Shown: positions 17,356 through 26,007, counted from the stretch's first letter. The stretch: 64,000 nt of DNA from Brenneria corticis (GCF_003115855.1 NZ_KZ819073.1:248001-312000), one strand, 5' to 3'. A program made the numbers and translations. The notes: a model not told the origin generated them from the letters alone.

Positions 17356-17466
17356 TTCGCTATTACGTATGGCATTAATTAAAAAGCCATGTCGCCGCGG
17401 GCGGCTACATCAGGCGCGTCGGCGGATTTTTGACCGACGCGCGATCGGATACGGGTATCAAAGTCA

Positions 17467-19278
17467 TTGAAACAACGTGATGAAAGTCATCTGCGGCCGG
17501 GCATCTGGCAGATTTTGCTGCCCTACTGGCGCTCACCGGACAACTATCTGGCGCTGATTTTGCTGGCGGTAATCATCGCCATCACGCTGGGCAACGCCTA
17601 CCTCCACGTGGAAGTAAACCGTATCACCGGCAGATTCACCGATGCGCTGATAGCGCTGGACTGGCAGCAGATAAAGCCGCTGTTCGTGCTCAATTTCATT
17701 TTCGGGCTGGGGGTGATGCTGCTGCCGGAAATCGGCGTCATCTTTAATCACTATCTGGCATTGCGCTGGCGCACCTGGCTAACCTTACGCTATCTCCGGC
17801 GCTGGACGGGAACGCCGGCGTATTACCGGCTGGAGCGGGACGGCATGCTGACCAATACCGATCAGCGTATCGCCGACGACGTCAGCGAACTGGTGGGGGC
17901 GTCGCTTAATTTTTTCCTCAGCCTGGTATCGGTGGTTATCAATACGGTGACCTATACCGTACTGCTGTGGTCGGTGGCCGGCACCCTGCGCTTTAGCGCG
18001 CTGGGCGTCGAATGGGCCATCTCCGGCCATATGGTTTATACCGCGTTTATCTGCGCCTTTCTGCAACTGTATATTTCCCACTGGCTGGGCAAGTCGTTGA
18101 TTGGTTTGAATATGCAGCAACAGAACGCCGAGGGCGACTTCCGTTTTCTGGCGATGCAGGTAAGGGAAAACGCGGAGCAGATCGCCTTTTATCAGGGCGG
18201 CGTGCGGGAAGGGCAGCGTCTGGCGCGGCGTTTCCATCTGCTGCGGGAAAACGCGCTGGCCATTATCCGCCGCAGCTTCAAGGTGTCGCTGGGGCAGGGC
18301 ACCTTTTCCCATTTCGTTTCGCCGTTGCCGACGCTGCTGGCGCTGCCGCAGCTGCTGCGCGGCGAGATCAGCTTCGGCGATCTGACGCGCATCCAGATGG
18401 CCTACGGCTCCCTGCGCGCCACGCTGAGCTATTTTATGCAGGCCTATGAAGCCTTTACCCGCTGGCTGGCGCTGACCAACCGGCTGCGCGATCTGGAACA
18501 GGCGCTGAATAAATCCGACCGCGCGCCATCGGATATTCGTCTGCGGGAGAGCGACGCGCCGGGGTTCGACTGCCGGCGGCTGCGCCTGACCACCCCTGAA
18601 GGCAGGGAACTGACCACGGTGGAGCGATGGCGGGTATTGCCCGGCGAACGCTGGCTGATTGACGGCCCCTCGGGCGTGGGAAAAAGCACCCTGCTGCGGG
18701 CCTGCGCCGGGCTGTGGTCGTACGGCGAGGGCGAGATCGTCCGTTCGGCCGCCGGCCGTTTCCTGTTCCTGCCGCAGAAAAGCTATATCCCGAGCGGTAC
18801 GCTGAAAGCGGCGCTCTGTTATCCCCATGACGAAGCCGATTTTAGCGATGAGCAGTGCCGGCAGGCGCTGACGCAGAGCTGTTTGCCGCAGGCGATCGCC
18901 CTGTTAAGCGCCAGCGATCGCTGGCAACAGCGGCTATCCGGCGGCGAACAGCAGCGGCTGGCGCTGGCCAGAGCGCTGTTGCATCGGCCGGACTTTATTT
19001 TTCTGGATGAGGCGACCAGCGCGCTTGATGCGGAGACCGAACGGCTGGTTTATCAGGCGCTGCTGGCCGGTCTGCCGGGCAGCGCTATCGTCAGCGTGGC
19101 GCACCGCGACGTGTTGGCGGCCTTTCATTCCCATCGGTTGCATTTGACATCCGGCATGGTTACACGGCAAGAACAGGATGAGGTAGAGCGTGATAGGAGC
19201 GAACCGTTACCTGAAGGGGAGGCGCATCGGGACGATCGTCGCCCTGATGGGATTGGCGATATCTGCCGCAGCGAATGA
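17467..19278 (+). CDS. YddA/SbmA-type ABC transporter, fused permease and ATPase
   Basis: The 603-aa inner membrane protein starts with a six-helix SbmA/BacA-like membrane domain (NTDQRIADDVSEL and SVAGTLRFSALGVEW resemble E. coli YddA). The ATPase follows, with Walker A GPSGVGKST (400-408), signature LSGGEQQR (about 490-497) and Walker B FIFLDEATSALD (about 510). YddA neighbours a TonB receptor and a protease in E. coli, and FusD does so in Pectobacterium, where peptide fragments are thought to be taken up. The start is a TTG with a weak ribosome-binding site. The last 30 residues overlap the next gene and look unconstrained. Confidence 0.88.
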   Translation: MKQRDESHLRPGIWQILLPYWRSPDNYLALILLAVIIAITLGNAYLHVEVNRITGRFTDALIALDWQQIKPLFVLNFIFGLGVMLLPEIGVIFNHYLALRWRTWLTLRYLRRWTGTPAYYRLERDGMLTNTDQRIADDVSELVGASLNFFLSLVSVVINTVTYTVLLWSVAGTLRFSALGVEWAISGHMVYTAFICAFLQLYISHWLGKSLIGLNMQQQNAEGDFRFLAMQVRENAEQIAFYQGGVREGQRLARRFHLLRENALAIIRRSFKVSLGQGTFSHFVSPLPTLLALPQLLRGEISFGDLTRIQMAYGSLRATLSYFMQAYEAFTRWLALTNRLRDLEQALNKSDRAPSDIRLRESDAPGFDCRRLRLTTPEGRELTTVERWRVLPGERWLIDGPSGVGKSTLLRACAGLWSYGEGEIVRSAAGRFLFLPQKSYIPSGTLKAALCYPHDEADFSDEQCRQALTQSCLPQAIALLSASDRWQQRLSGGEQQRLALARALLHRPDFIFLDEATSALDAETERLVYQALLAGLPGSAIVSVAHRDVLAAFHSHRLHLTSGMVTRQEQDEVERDRSEPLPEGEAHRDDRRPDGIGDICRSE

Positions 19279-21526
19279 CGCGGCGCCCGGCCCGGAAGAT
19301 TATCGGCGCGCGCAGGGGCTGGCGGAACATTACCGCCAACTGGTGCACCATTATCCGGGGCGGATGAGCTGGCAGTCCGATAGTCAGGGATTGTTTTATC
19401 GCCGCAGCGTGGCGGCCGGCAACGGGCGGCCCGCCGGGCATGAGTTTATGTGGGTGGATGTGGCGAACCTGCGGCAGCGTCCGGCTTTCGATCATCCTCG
19501 TCTGGCGCGGGCCTTGAGTCCGCTGCTGGCGACGCCGGTGACCGCCACCTCGTTGCCTTTGGCGCAGGTGGACTATTCGGCGGCGGAAAATGCGCTGTTT
19601 ATCCCTCAGGGAAGGCGATTGCTGCGCTGCGATCTGGATCATTACCGCTGCGGCGTGCAGGCGGATCTGTCCGCTCCCCGGGTCGAAAAGTACGTCAGGC
19701 CCGACCCGCGGGGACAGATCTCGCCCGACGGCGAGTGGCAGGCATTGATTGAGGATCACAATCTGGTATTGATTGCCAGAGCGCGCGGTCTGCGGATATC
19801 GCTCACTCGCGACGGTACGGCGCAAGAGGGCTATGCGCAGGAGACGCTGAGCTGGTCGCCGGATAGCTCAAAGCTGGCGCTGTACCGCATTCGACGGGCG
19901 GAAAAACGCCGGGTGCATTACGTTGAATCTGCGCCCGCCGATCAGGTGCAGCCCAAATATCGTTCCATTTCCTATCCCAAGCCCGGCGATGCGCTGGATA
20001 TTCCCCAGCCGGTGCTGGTGGATATTGCCTCGCGCAGCATAACGCCCGTCGATCCGGCGCTGTTCCCGCAGCCTTTTATGCTCACCTCGCCGGCGTGGCG
20101 GCAGGACAGCCGGGCGTTTACCTTCGAATACAACCAGCGCGGGCATCAGCTATACCGGGTTATTGAAGTGGAGGCCGAAACGGGGAAAGCCCGCCCGCTT
20201 ATCGATGAAACTTCGGAAACCTTTATTGATTACGCGGAGCTGACCGGTCTGGCGACCGGCAGCGGTAAGCGTTTTCGCCGTGATTTATCAGACGGTAAAG
20301 AGATTATCTGGGCGTCTGAACGCAGCGGATGGCAGCATCTTTATTTATATGACGGGGTGACGGGGAAAGTGAAAAACCCCATCACCCAGGGCGACTGGGT
20401 GGTGCGCGCCGTCCACTGGGTGGATGAAAAGCAGCGGGTGATTTACTTCAGCGCGTCGGGCATGACGCAAGATGACGATCCCTACTATATGTACGGCTAC
20501 AAAATCGGCTTCGACGGCAGCGGGCTGACCAGGCTGAGCGCGGAAACGGCGAATCACACGCTGAACTTCTCGCCTGACGGCAAGTTTTATGTCGATACCT
20601 ATTCCCGCTACGATCTTCCGCCGGTCACCGTGCTCTACCGCAGCGCCGATAATCGCCGGCTTATGGAGGTGAACCGCGCCGATATCGGCCGTCTGAAAAT
20701 GGCGGGCTGGCGTCCGCCCATTCCGTTCCGGGCGGCGGGGCGGGATGGCGAAACGGCGATTTGGGGATTGATTTATCCGCCGCGTTATCTTAAAGCCGCC
20801 AATAAATATCCGGTGGTGGAGAGTATCTATGCCGGACCGCACGGTTCCTTTGTGCCCAAGGATTTCTCCTTTCTCCCGGAGCCGTTGACCGAGTTGGGGT
20901 TTGCGGTGGCGAAAATCGACGGCATGGGCACCAATAACCGTTCGCGCGCCTTTCATGATGTGGCCTGGCGCAATCTGCAAGACGCGGGATTTCCCGACCG
21001 TATTTTGTGGCATCGAGCGGCGGCGCAACGCCTGCCCTGGTACGATATTTCCCGCGGCGTGGGGATTATCGGCGTATCCGCCGGCGGTCAGAGCGCCATG
21101 GCCGCGCTGCTGTTTCATCCCGAATTCTATAAGGTGGCGGTAGCCGACTCCGGCAGCCATGATAACCGGATGGATAAAAACTGGTGGAACGAGCAGTGGA
21201 TGGGCTGGCCGCTGGGGCCGTGGTATGCGGCGGCGTCCAATGTTGAAAACGCCTGGCGCCTACAGGGCAAGCTGCTGCTGATGGTGGGGGAGCTGGATGA
21301 TAACGTCGACCCGTCTAGCACCTTGCAGGTGGCGGACCGGTTGATTAAAGCCGGTAAGGAGTTCGATCTGTTCTACGTGCCGGGCGGCGGTCACGGCGTC
21401 AGCGGCGGCGCCTACGGGCAGCGCAAGGCGCTGGATTTTTTCGTGCGCCATCTGGCGGGCCGCAAAACGCCGGACTGGAATGTTCCTCGGAAGGCGCCTG
21501 CGGCGCCTGGGGCTGTGGCTCATTAG
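19190..21526 (+). CDS. Secreted S9-family peptidase (prolyl oligopeptidase / DPP-IV-like)
   Basis: The 778-aa protein has a signal peptide (RRIGTIVALMGLAISAAA), then a DPP-IV-type beta-propeller (about 40-500) and a C-terminal alpha/beta-hydrolase domain. The triad is visible as Ser630 in GVSAGG, Asp703 in ELDDNV and His735 in GGGHGV. It is probably periplasmic. The GTG start, with GATGAGG, lies 89 bp inside the ABC gene, so translation is likely coupled. It could cleave imported peptides, as FusC/PqqL (M16) do in analogous loci, or open a lasso peptide ring like S9 isopeptidases. The substrate is unknown. Confidence 0.9.
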   Translation: MIGANRYLKGRRIGTIVALMGLAISAAANDAAPGPEDYRRAQGLAEHYRQLVHHYPGRMSWQSDSQGLFYRRSVAAGNGRPAGHEFMWVDVANLRQRPAFDHPRLARALSPLLATPVTATSLPLAQVDYSAAENALFIPQGRRLLRCDLDHYRCGVQADLSAPRVEKYVRPDPRGQISPDGEWQALIEDHNLVLIARARGLRISLTRDGTAQEGYAQETLSWSPDSSKLALYRIRRAEKRRVHYVESAPADQVQPKYRSISYPKPGDALDIPQPVLVDIASRSITPVDPALFPQPFMLTSPAWRQDSRAFTFEYNQRGHQLYRVIEVEAETGKARPLIDETSETFIDYAELTGLATGSGKRFRRDLSDGKEIIWASERSGWQHLYLYDGVTGKVKNPITQGDWVVRAVHWVDEKQRVIYFSASGMTQDDDPYYMYGYKIGFDGSGLTRLSAETANHTLNFSPDGKFYVDTYSRYDLPPVTVLYRSADNRRLMEVNRADIGRLKMAGWRPPIPFRAAGRDGETAIWGLIYPPRYLKAANKYPVVESIYAGPHGSFVPKDFSFLPEPLTELGFAVAKIDGMGTNNRSRAFHDVAWRNLQDAGFPDRILWHRAAAQRLPWYDISRGVGIIGVSAGGQSAMAALLFHPEFYKVAVADSGSHDNRMDKNWWNEQWMGWPLGPWYAAASNVENAWRLQGKLLLMVGELDDNVDPSSTLQVADRLIKAGKEFDLFYVPGGGHGVSGGAYGQRKALDFFVRHLAGRKTPDWNVPRKAPAAPGAVAH

Positions 21527-21797
21527 GCGATTTGCACCGGCAATGTTTACTCACTGTGGGGCTTTTTTGAGGGAATATTCAACGACGGAGAATATTTCGT
21601 GCGCTAGAAGACCGTCATTTCTCTGCTATGTCGCAGAAATAGACTGGGGTTAGTGCGCACGAAACCCTCACTGCGCTTACAGACATTTCTTTCCCAGATT
21701 TGCGGGGGATTCCTCAGCATTAAGGGGGAATATTAGCGTGACGGCGTTGCCGGCGAATTGCACCGGCAACGTTTACTCACTGTGGGGGCTTTCTTGA
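21527..21797. repeat. 44/45-bp direct repeats flanking a 182-bp segment
   Basis: The direct repeats are 21527-21570 and 21753-21797. Both read TTGCACCGGCAA, then GTTTACTCACTGTGGGG, then GCTTT and TTGA, differing at about four positions. Between them (21571-21752) lies copy B of the 42-bp dispersed repeat. No gene is visible. The arrangement could be a duplicated 3' region or a small inserted element. Confidence 0.75.
21593..21634 (-). repeat. 42-bp dispersed repeat, copy B
   Basis: Read on the minus strand it begins GCGACATAGCAGAGAAATGA and ends CTTCTAGCGCACGAAATA, matching 40 of 42 positions of 10468-10509 inside the MITE. No Tn5-like ends are seen around this copy. Confidence 0.8.
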
Positions 21798-21814
21798 AAT
21801 TGGCATAGCCAACA

Positions 21815-22171
21815 TCACCGGTTCGGTTGTACCGGCCGTTTTTTCAACGTCGTCAGGGCGATCGCGACGCCTGCCAGGGTAATGCCGCCGACGATGATGG
21901 CTTTTAGGTAAACCGGGGACTCATTGAATAGGGTGGCGGTAAGGGTGGTGCCGATAAAGGATGAAATGACGAAGGCGACGGCCACATATAAACTGGACTT
22001 ATCGATCTCTCTTTTAAAGATAAATTTTATAACGGCGAAAATAATGATGATGCCCGCCAGCGAACCAATAATTTGCGCGGCGATGGCATACTGATTGGCG
22101 TTAGATGCAAGGTATATAACCGTTAAAACGATAACGGCGGCAACGATGATTAACGGTATGGTTTTTTTCAT
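21815..22171 (-). CDS. Small hypothetical inner membrane protein
   Basis: The 118-aa product has four hydrophobic segments (about 5-22, 31-50, 62-82, 87-107) and a basic C-terminal tail (KKRPVQPNR). I do not recognise a family. It is more AT-rich than its neighbours. It lies between the S9 peptidase and the autotransporter, convergent with the former. It may be an accessory membrane partner or an unrelated passenger. Confidence 0.6.
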   Translation of the reverse strand: MKKTIPLIIVAAVIVLTVIYLASNANQYAIAAQIIGSLAGIIIIFAVIKFIFKREIDKSSLYVAVAFVISSFIGTTLTATLFNESPVYLKAIIVGGITLAGVAIALTTLKKRPVQPNR

Positions 22172-22360
22172 GGCTCGATTCCCTTTTTCAGCTGCGCACG
22201 GTATTTCCCTGGTGCAATGGGATAATGATTTTTAATGCCTGAAACAGCTGTATTTCTATCATATCGGCGAAAGGTAAACTATTTCATCCGGCAAAATAAA
22301 ACGTCTTAGAATATATAAAAAGATGATATGCCCAATAAAGCGGACCCCCCGTAGCGGGAT

Positions 22361-22397
22361 AAAAAACACGCGAGGGAAAATATTATCTCCCCGCGTG
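22361..22397 (-). terminator. Intrinsic terminator of the autotransporter gene
   Basis: On the minus strand CACGCGGGGAGA...TCCCTCGCGTG forms a stem (22397-22367) with an AT-rich loop, followed at once by TTTTTT (22366-22361). It begins 27 bases after the stop codon. Confidence 0.8.
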
Positions 22398-22423
22398 CGT
22401 TACTCCCGTCGGCGTCTGCGCTA

Positions 22424-25387
22424 TCAGAAGGAGACGTCGACGCCGCCGCGCAGCACTTCCTCGTTGCCGCGATCGGCGAAGTGTTTATCGGCGCGCAGGA
22501 AGATGCGCGCATCCGCGGCTTTGCCCACGTCCAGCCTGACGCCCGCCCACTGGGAGTCTTTGTCCAGACGCATGCCCGGAATATCAAGGCGTTCGCCCTC
22601 ACGGCCCAGGCCGCTCCAGCGGGCGGTCACGTCCAGCGACGGGTTGGTGAAGGCGTGCTGATATTCGCCGTTGACGCTCAAGGCGCTCCACCATCCCCGA
22701 TTCCATTGCTGTTGGGCGCGCAGGTTAATCCCGGTCAGGCCCACGGTGCGGGAATAGTCGTTGCCTTCTCCGGTCAGGCCGAATTCGCTGCCGCTATCGG
22801 TAAAGCCGCCGGTGGAAAGGTAGCTGTATTTTACGCCGGCATAGGGCTGCACGCTGAAGACATCGTTAAGCGCCAACTCATAGCCGGTTTTGAGCAGACC
22901 CTGCCAGCCATCGCTTGTCGTGCTGCTGGACACCGCCTGAACGTCGTCCAGCAGAATGGAGCGTTGTAACTTGTCGCGACCGCGCTGATAGCTCAGGTTC
23001 CCCTGAACGTACCATTCGGGGCTGAGCTGGTAGCGGGCATAGGTCATCACCCCGTGCAACTCGTTCTCGCTGCTGCCGCCGCTGCCGGCATACTCGGCCT
23101 TGATGCGGCTGTTGGTATAGGCGATCCCGGCGCGCAGCCCCGGCGTGTCGAAGTCGCTATCCGTACCGATGGCCGTCAGGTTGATATCGTAGCTGCTGCC
23201 CAGATAGCCGGACTGGTTCAGGTCGCCGCGCAGTTTGCCGGTTTCGATCCACAGTCCATAGTTTTTTCCGTTCCCCAGTTGGTCCAGCCGGTTGTTCAGC
23301 AGCTGATTCTGGTAATCCAGGCTGTTGAACAGGATGGCGTTGCTGGAGGCGTGGGCCTGCCCGGAGAGCGAATCCAACGAGGCCGCCGCCGCGCTGGCGG
23401 TCGCCAACTGTTGGAACGCGGCCGCTTTGGCCAGCAGGGCGGACTGCTGCTCGGTGGTCGAGTCGGCGCCGGCCCAGCGGTCGGCGACCTGCAGGGCGGA
23501 CTCCACGTTGGCGGCGGTCTGCAACAGCGCCGCGCCTTGTAATCCGCTGTCGGCGACGGCCTCAACGGTATTGACGCGGCTGAAGGCGCCGGTGACGTCA
23601 TTGGCGCCGTAGGTCAGATTTCCGGTCAGGAACAGGCCGAGATCGGTGGCCGCGAAGCTACCGCTGATCCCCTGATTGCTATGCAGCAAGGTTTCCTGGG
23701 CCTCAACGATATAGGTACTGCTGGGTAAGCCGACGCGTAACGTGCCGTCCAGCGTCGCGCTGCCCTCAACGGTGAACGGATTGGACAGGGTTACGCTAAG
23801 CAGGCCGTCGCTGCCCTGGGTATAATTGCCGGCGACGGTCAGACCGCCTTCCGCGGTGGTGGCGACGATCCCCGTATTACTGACGTTGCCGCCGATGCGG
23901 CCTTTACCCGCCAGCGTTCCGCTTCCCGATACCGTTGCGTTGCCGGCGATGGAACCGTCGACGTACAGGCTATTGGAGGTGATTCGCGTGTCGCCTTTAT
24001 AGGTGTTGTCGCCGGTAAGGCGCAGGATGCCGCCGGCGTTGTCGGCGCCGTTAACCACCAGGCCGTAATCGCCGCTGATATCATTGGAGAAAGTATAGTC
24101 GCCGGCGGTCAGACGGGCGGTAAAATCGTCGGCATAAAACATCGCCGGTCCTTTCTGCGCCTTTTCCACGTTCAGATCGCCCCAGCCGAAGGTATCGTTG
24201 AAGGGGCGGCCGTTGGCCGTGTCGGCAACCTGAATTTCACCGCTATGGAAAATGATTTCCTTAACGGTGCCGTCCTCATTATAGACAGTCTCATAATATG
24301 CCAGATCCGCATCGTACCCCGTATAGGCGTCGGTGCGGTAGGTGGCGGTGGTAAGCAGCGTTTGCTGCAGGTTATAGCCGGTCATCCATGGGAAAGCGGT
24401 CTTGACCAGCGCGGCGCCTCCCGCCACGCGCGGCGCGGAATAAGAGGTGCCGTACGAGGTTACGGACTCCCATTCGCCATCCGCCGAACTGCTCTGGCTG
24501 GGGTATTTTGTGGAGCCGAGCGCGCTCATGCAGTACGCGGCGGCGGCGCCGCAGGCGTCAAAGCCCCACAGCTCCGGGGGACGATCGGGAACGGGAACCA
24601 GATAGCCTTCGACGAATCCGGTCACCGCCAGGACGCCTTTCTGCAGTTCCGGTTCGTTGAATATCGCGGGGATCAGCGTATCGGGCGCTGGCGCGGAGGT
24701 GTTCTCATTGCCGGTCGACATGATGGCCAGCGCTTCGGCGCTGACGATCTCGCGCAGTGAGTTGCGCAATAGCTGATAGGCGTATCGCTGGCTGGCGTTT
24801 GACAGCGCTTCGGGCGTGGTCAGGCGTTCGGTCATGCCATAGGACATGTTGATGATTTTGACGTCGTTATCCAACAGCCAACTGACGGCTTTGGTGGAAG
24901 TGAGAACATCGAAATTATTGTCTTTCGATGCCTGGGCGATATACAGCAGGCTGTCAGGCGCCACGCCGGCGGACCATTGCCGCCACTCCTTTCCGGCCAG
25001 CACCATGGCCACCGTGGTTCCGTGTCCGTCGTCGCCCGCGTTATCGTTTAAGGTGCTGCTTCCGCCGACAAAGGAAGCAAAACCGCCGATATTGTCGTAG
25101 TTGATATAGGAGCGATCCGGGGAAAGCCCGGAGTCGATAATGCCTACTTTGGCTCGCGCGTCGGCGGGTTCCGTCGGCGTCTCCGGATCGGTCGGATTGG
25201 TCGGCGTTTCGGGTTCGATCGGCGTGGTGGGGGTTTCCGGCGCCGGCGTCACGCTGGAGGAACCGCCGCCTCCGCCTCCTCCGCCGCTGCACCCTGCCAG
25301 TAGTAAAGCCAGGCTGATATTGGCTGCCAGCATGGATTGCCTGAAGGCGCGTTTTTTCGGTGATAATAAGGACGTTGTTATCGCCAT
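22424..25387 (-). CDS. Lipoprotein autotransporter with subtilisin-like (S8) protease domain
   Basis: The 987-aa protein has a lipobox LLLAGC (Cys33), a run of eight glycines and a Pro/Thr/Glu linker (PETPT repeats). An S8 peptidase domain follows with Asp85 (IIDSG), His122 (DGHGTTVA) and Ser315 (GTSYSAP). After it come a beta-helical stalk with an autotransporter repeat (about 440-540) and a C-terminal barrel (about 710-987) ending VDVSF. Such proteins display or release a protease at the cell surface, as NalP does. AGGAAAAA precedes the ATG. The FecI-type module upstream (25549-25574) ties it to the TonB locus. Confidence 0.93.
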   Translation of the reverse strand: MAITTSLLSPKKRAFRQSMLAANISLALLLAGCSGGGGGGGGSSSVTPAPETPTTPIEPETPTNPTDPETPTEPADARAKVGIIDSGLSPDRSYINYDNIGGFASFVGGSSTLNDNAGDDGHGTTVAMVLAGKEWRQWSAGVAPDSLLYIAQASKDNNFDVLTSTKAVSWLLDNDVKIINMSYGMTERLTTPEALSNASQRYAYQLLRNSLREIVSAEALAIMSTGNENTSAPAPDTLIPAIFNEPELQKGVLAVTGFVEGYLVPVPDRPPELWGFDACGAAAAYCMSALGSTKYPSQSSSADGEWESVTSYGTSYSAPRVAGGAALVKTAFPWMTGYNLQQTLLTTATYRTDAYTGYDADLAYYETVYNEDGTVKEIIFHSGEIQVADTANGRPFNDTFGWGDLNVEKAQKGPAMFYADDFTARLTAGDYTFSNDISGDYGLVVNGADNAGGILRLTGDNTYKGDTRITSNSLYVDGSIAGNATVSGSGTLAGKGRIGGNVSNTGIVATTAEGGLTVAGNYTQGSDGLLSVTLSNPFTVEGSATLDGTLRVGLPSSTYIVEAQETLLHSNQGISGSFAATDLGLFLTGNLTYGANDVTGAFSRVNTVEAVADSGLQGAALLQTAANVESALQVADRWAGADSTTEQQSALLAKAAAFQQLATASAAAASLDSLSGQAHASSNAILFNSLDYQNQLLNNRLDQLGNGKNYGLWIETGKLRGDLNQSGYLGSSYDINLTAIGTDSDFDTPGLRAGIAYTNSRIKAEYAGSGGSSENELHGVMTYARYQLSPEWYVQGNLSYQRGRDKLQRSILLDDVQAVSSSTTSDGWQGLLKTGYELALNDVFSVQPYAGVKYSYLSTGGFTDSGSEFGLTGEGNDYSRTVGLTGINLRAQQQWNRGWWSALSVNGEYQHAFTNPSLDVTARWSGLGREGERLDIPGMRLDKDSQWAGVRLDVGKAADARIFLRADKHFADRGNEEVLRGGVDVSF

Positions 25388-25548
25388 TTTATTTTTCCTG
25401 CATGTATTTGGGACGTCGAGCCGCCTCCCGGAAAAATTGGGATTTGGAGAAAGTGCGTTATCCGTTAATAAGGCGAGTGAATCTAACGAATAAAAGTCGC
25501 CTCCTGTTACGCATTGAATAAAAGGTTTATTGCCTCTTCACTAATCTC

Positions 25549-25603
25549 TGTGCAATAACCGGGGCAAAGTGACACCGCTCGGCGGCTTTTATTATTTTTT
25601 TCC
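25549..25603 (-). promoter_or_regulatory. Shared FecI-type promoter module upstream of the autotransporter protease
   Basis: On the minus strand the module at 25574-25549 begins TGTCACTTTGCCCC and ends ATTGCACA. It matches the receptor promoter module at 21 of 26 positions with no gap. An A-rich run (GGAAAAAAATAATAAAA) lies upstream. Its end is 161 bases before the ATG, a longer leader than at the other three sites. Confidence 0.55.
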
Positions 25604-25708
25604 GGCGCGGCGCGTGGAAAGCGCAGGCGCCGTCGTCCGTCCGCTTGCTGCAAAAAAATGAACATCTTGTTCAGGAATTCCCGATTTCACCGGCAATAAC
25701 GCGGCGTA

Positions 25709-25938
25709 TAGGGGTTCTCAATGGTTATTGAGGAACTGGCCGCGGGAATGCCGGGTCGGTTGTTTACAGGAGAAACAGAATGAATCAGCAGGATATCCTG
25801 GTACAAAACCCCGCCGCGCAGCGTTTTCAGCAGTTGGGAACGGCTTTCTCGCTGGATATAGCGCCGGGCGCAGGACATGGCATTGATGAACGCATGCTGA
25901 ATCATGCGCTGGCGCGTCATCGTCAATCCGAGGCGTAA
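25709..25938 (+). pseudogene. ypfH: Remnant of ypfH (esterase), frameshifted and internally deleted
   Basis: The last part (25780-25938) encodes 52 residues ending FSLDIAPGAGHGIDERMLNH then ALARHRQSEA. These match the C-terminal YpfH segment around the catalytic histidine (LDI..xGHxIDxRxxxxAL). In another frame just upstream (25709-25768) MVIEELAAGMPGRLFTGETE resembles YpfH after its nucleophile elbow. The N-terminal half is missing. tmcA, its usual upstream neighbour, lies on the same strand about 19.8 kb away, and ypfN lies beyond, so this looks like the scar of an insertion. The ATG at 25780 has AGGAGA, so a short peptide could be made. Confidence 0.6.
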
Positions 25939-26007
25939 GCGTGGGGGCGGTAAGGCGCCAGGGTCAGACGGGATATCGCCTGACCCCGGCGTGAACGGAA
26001 TGGGGAA

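Noticed and set aside
25687..25926. 79-codon minus-strand frame near the ypfH relic
   Set aside because: No homology recognised. The opposite strand carries the YpfH-like segments.
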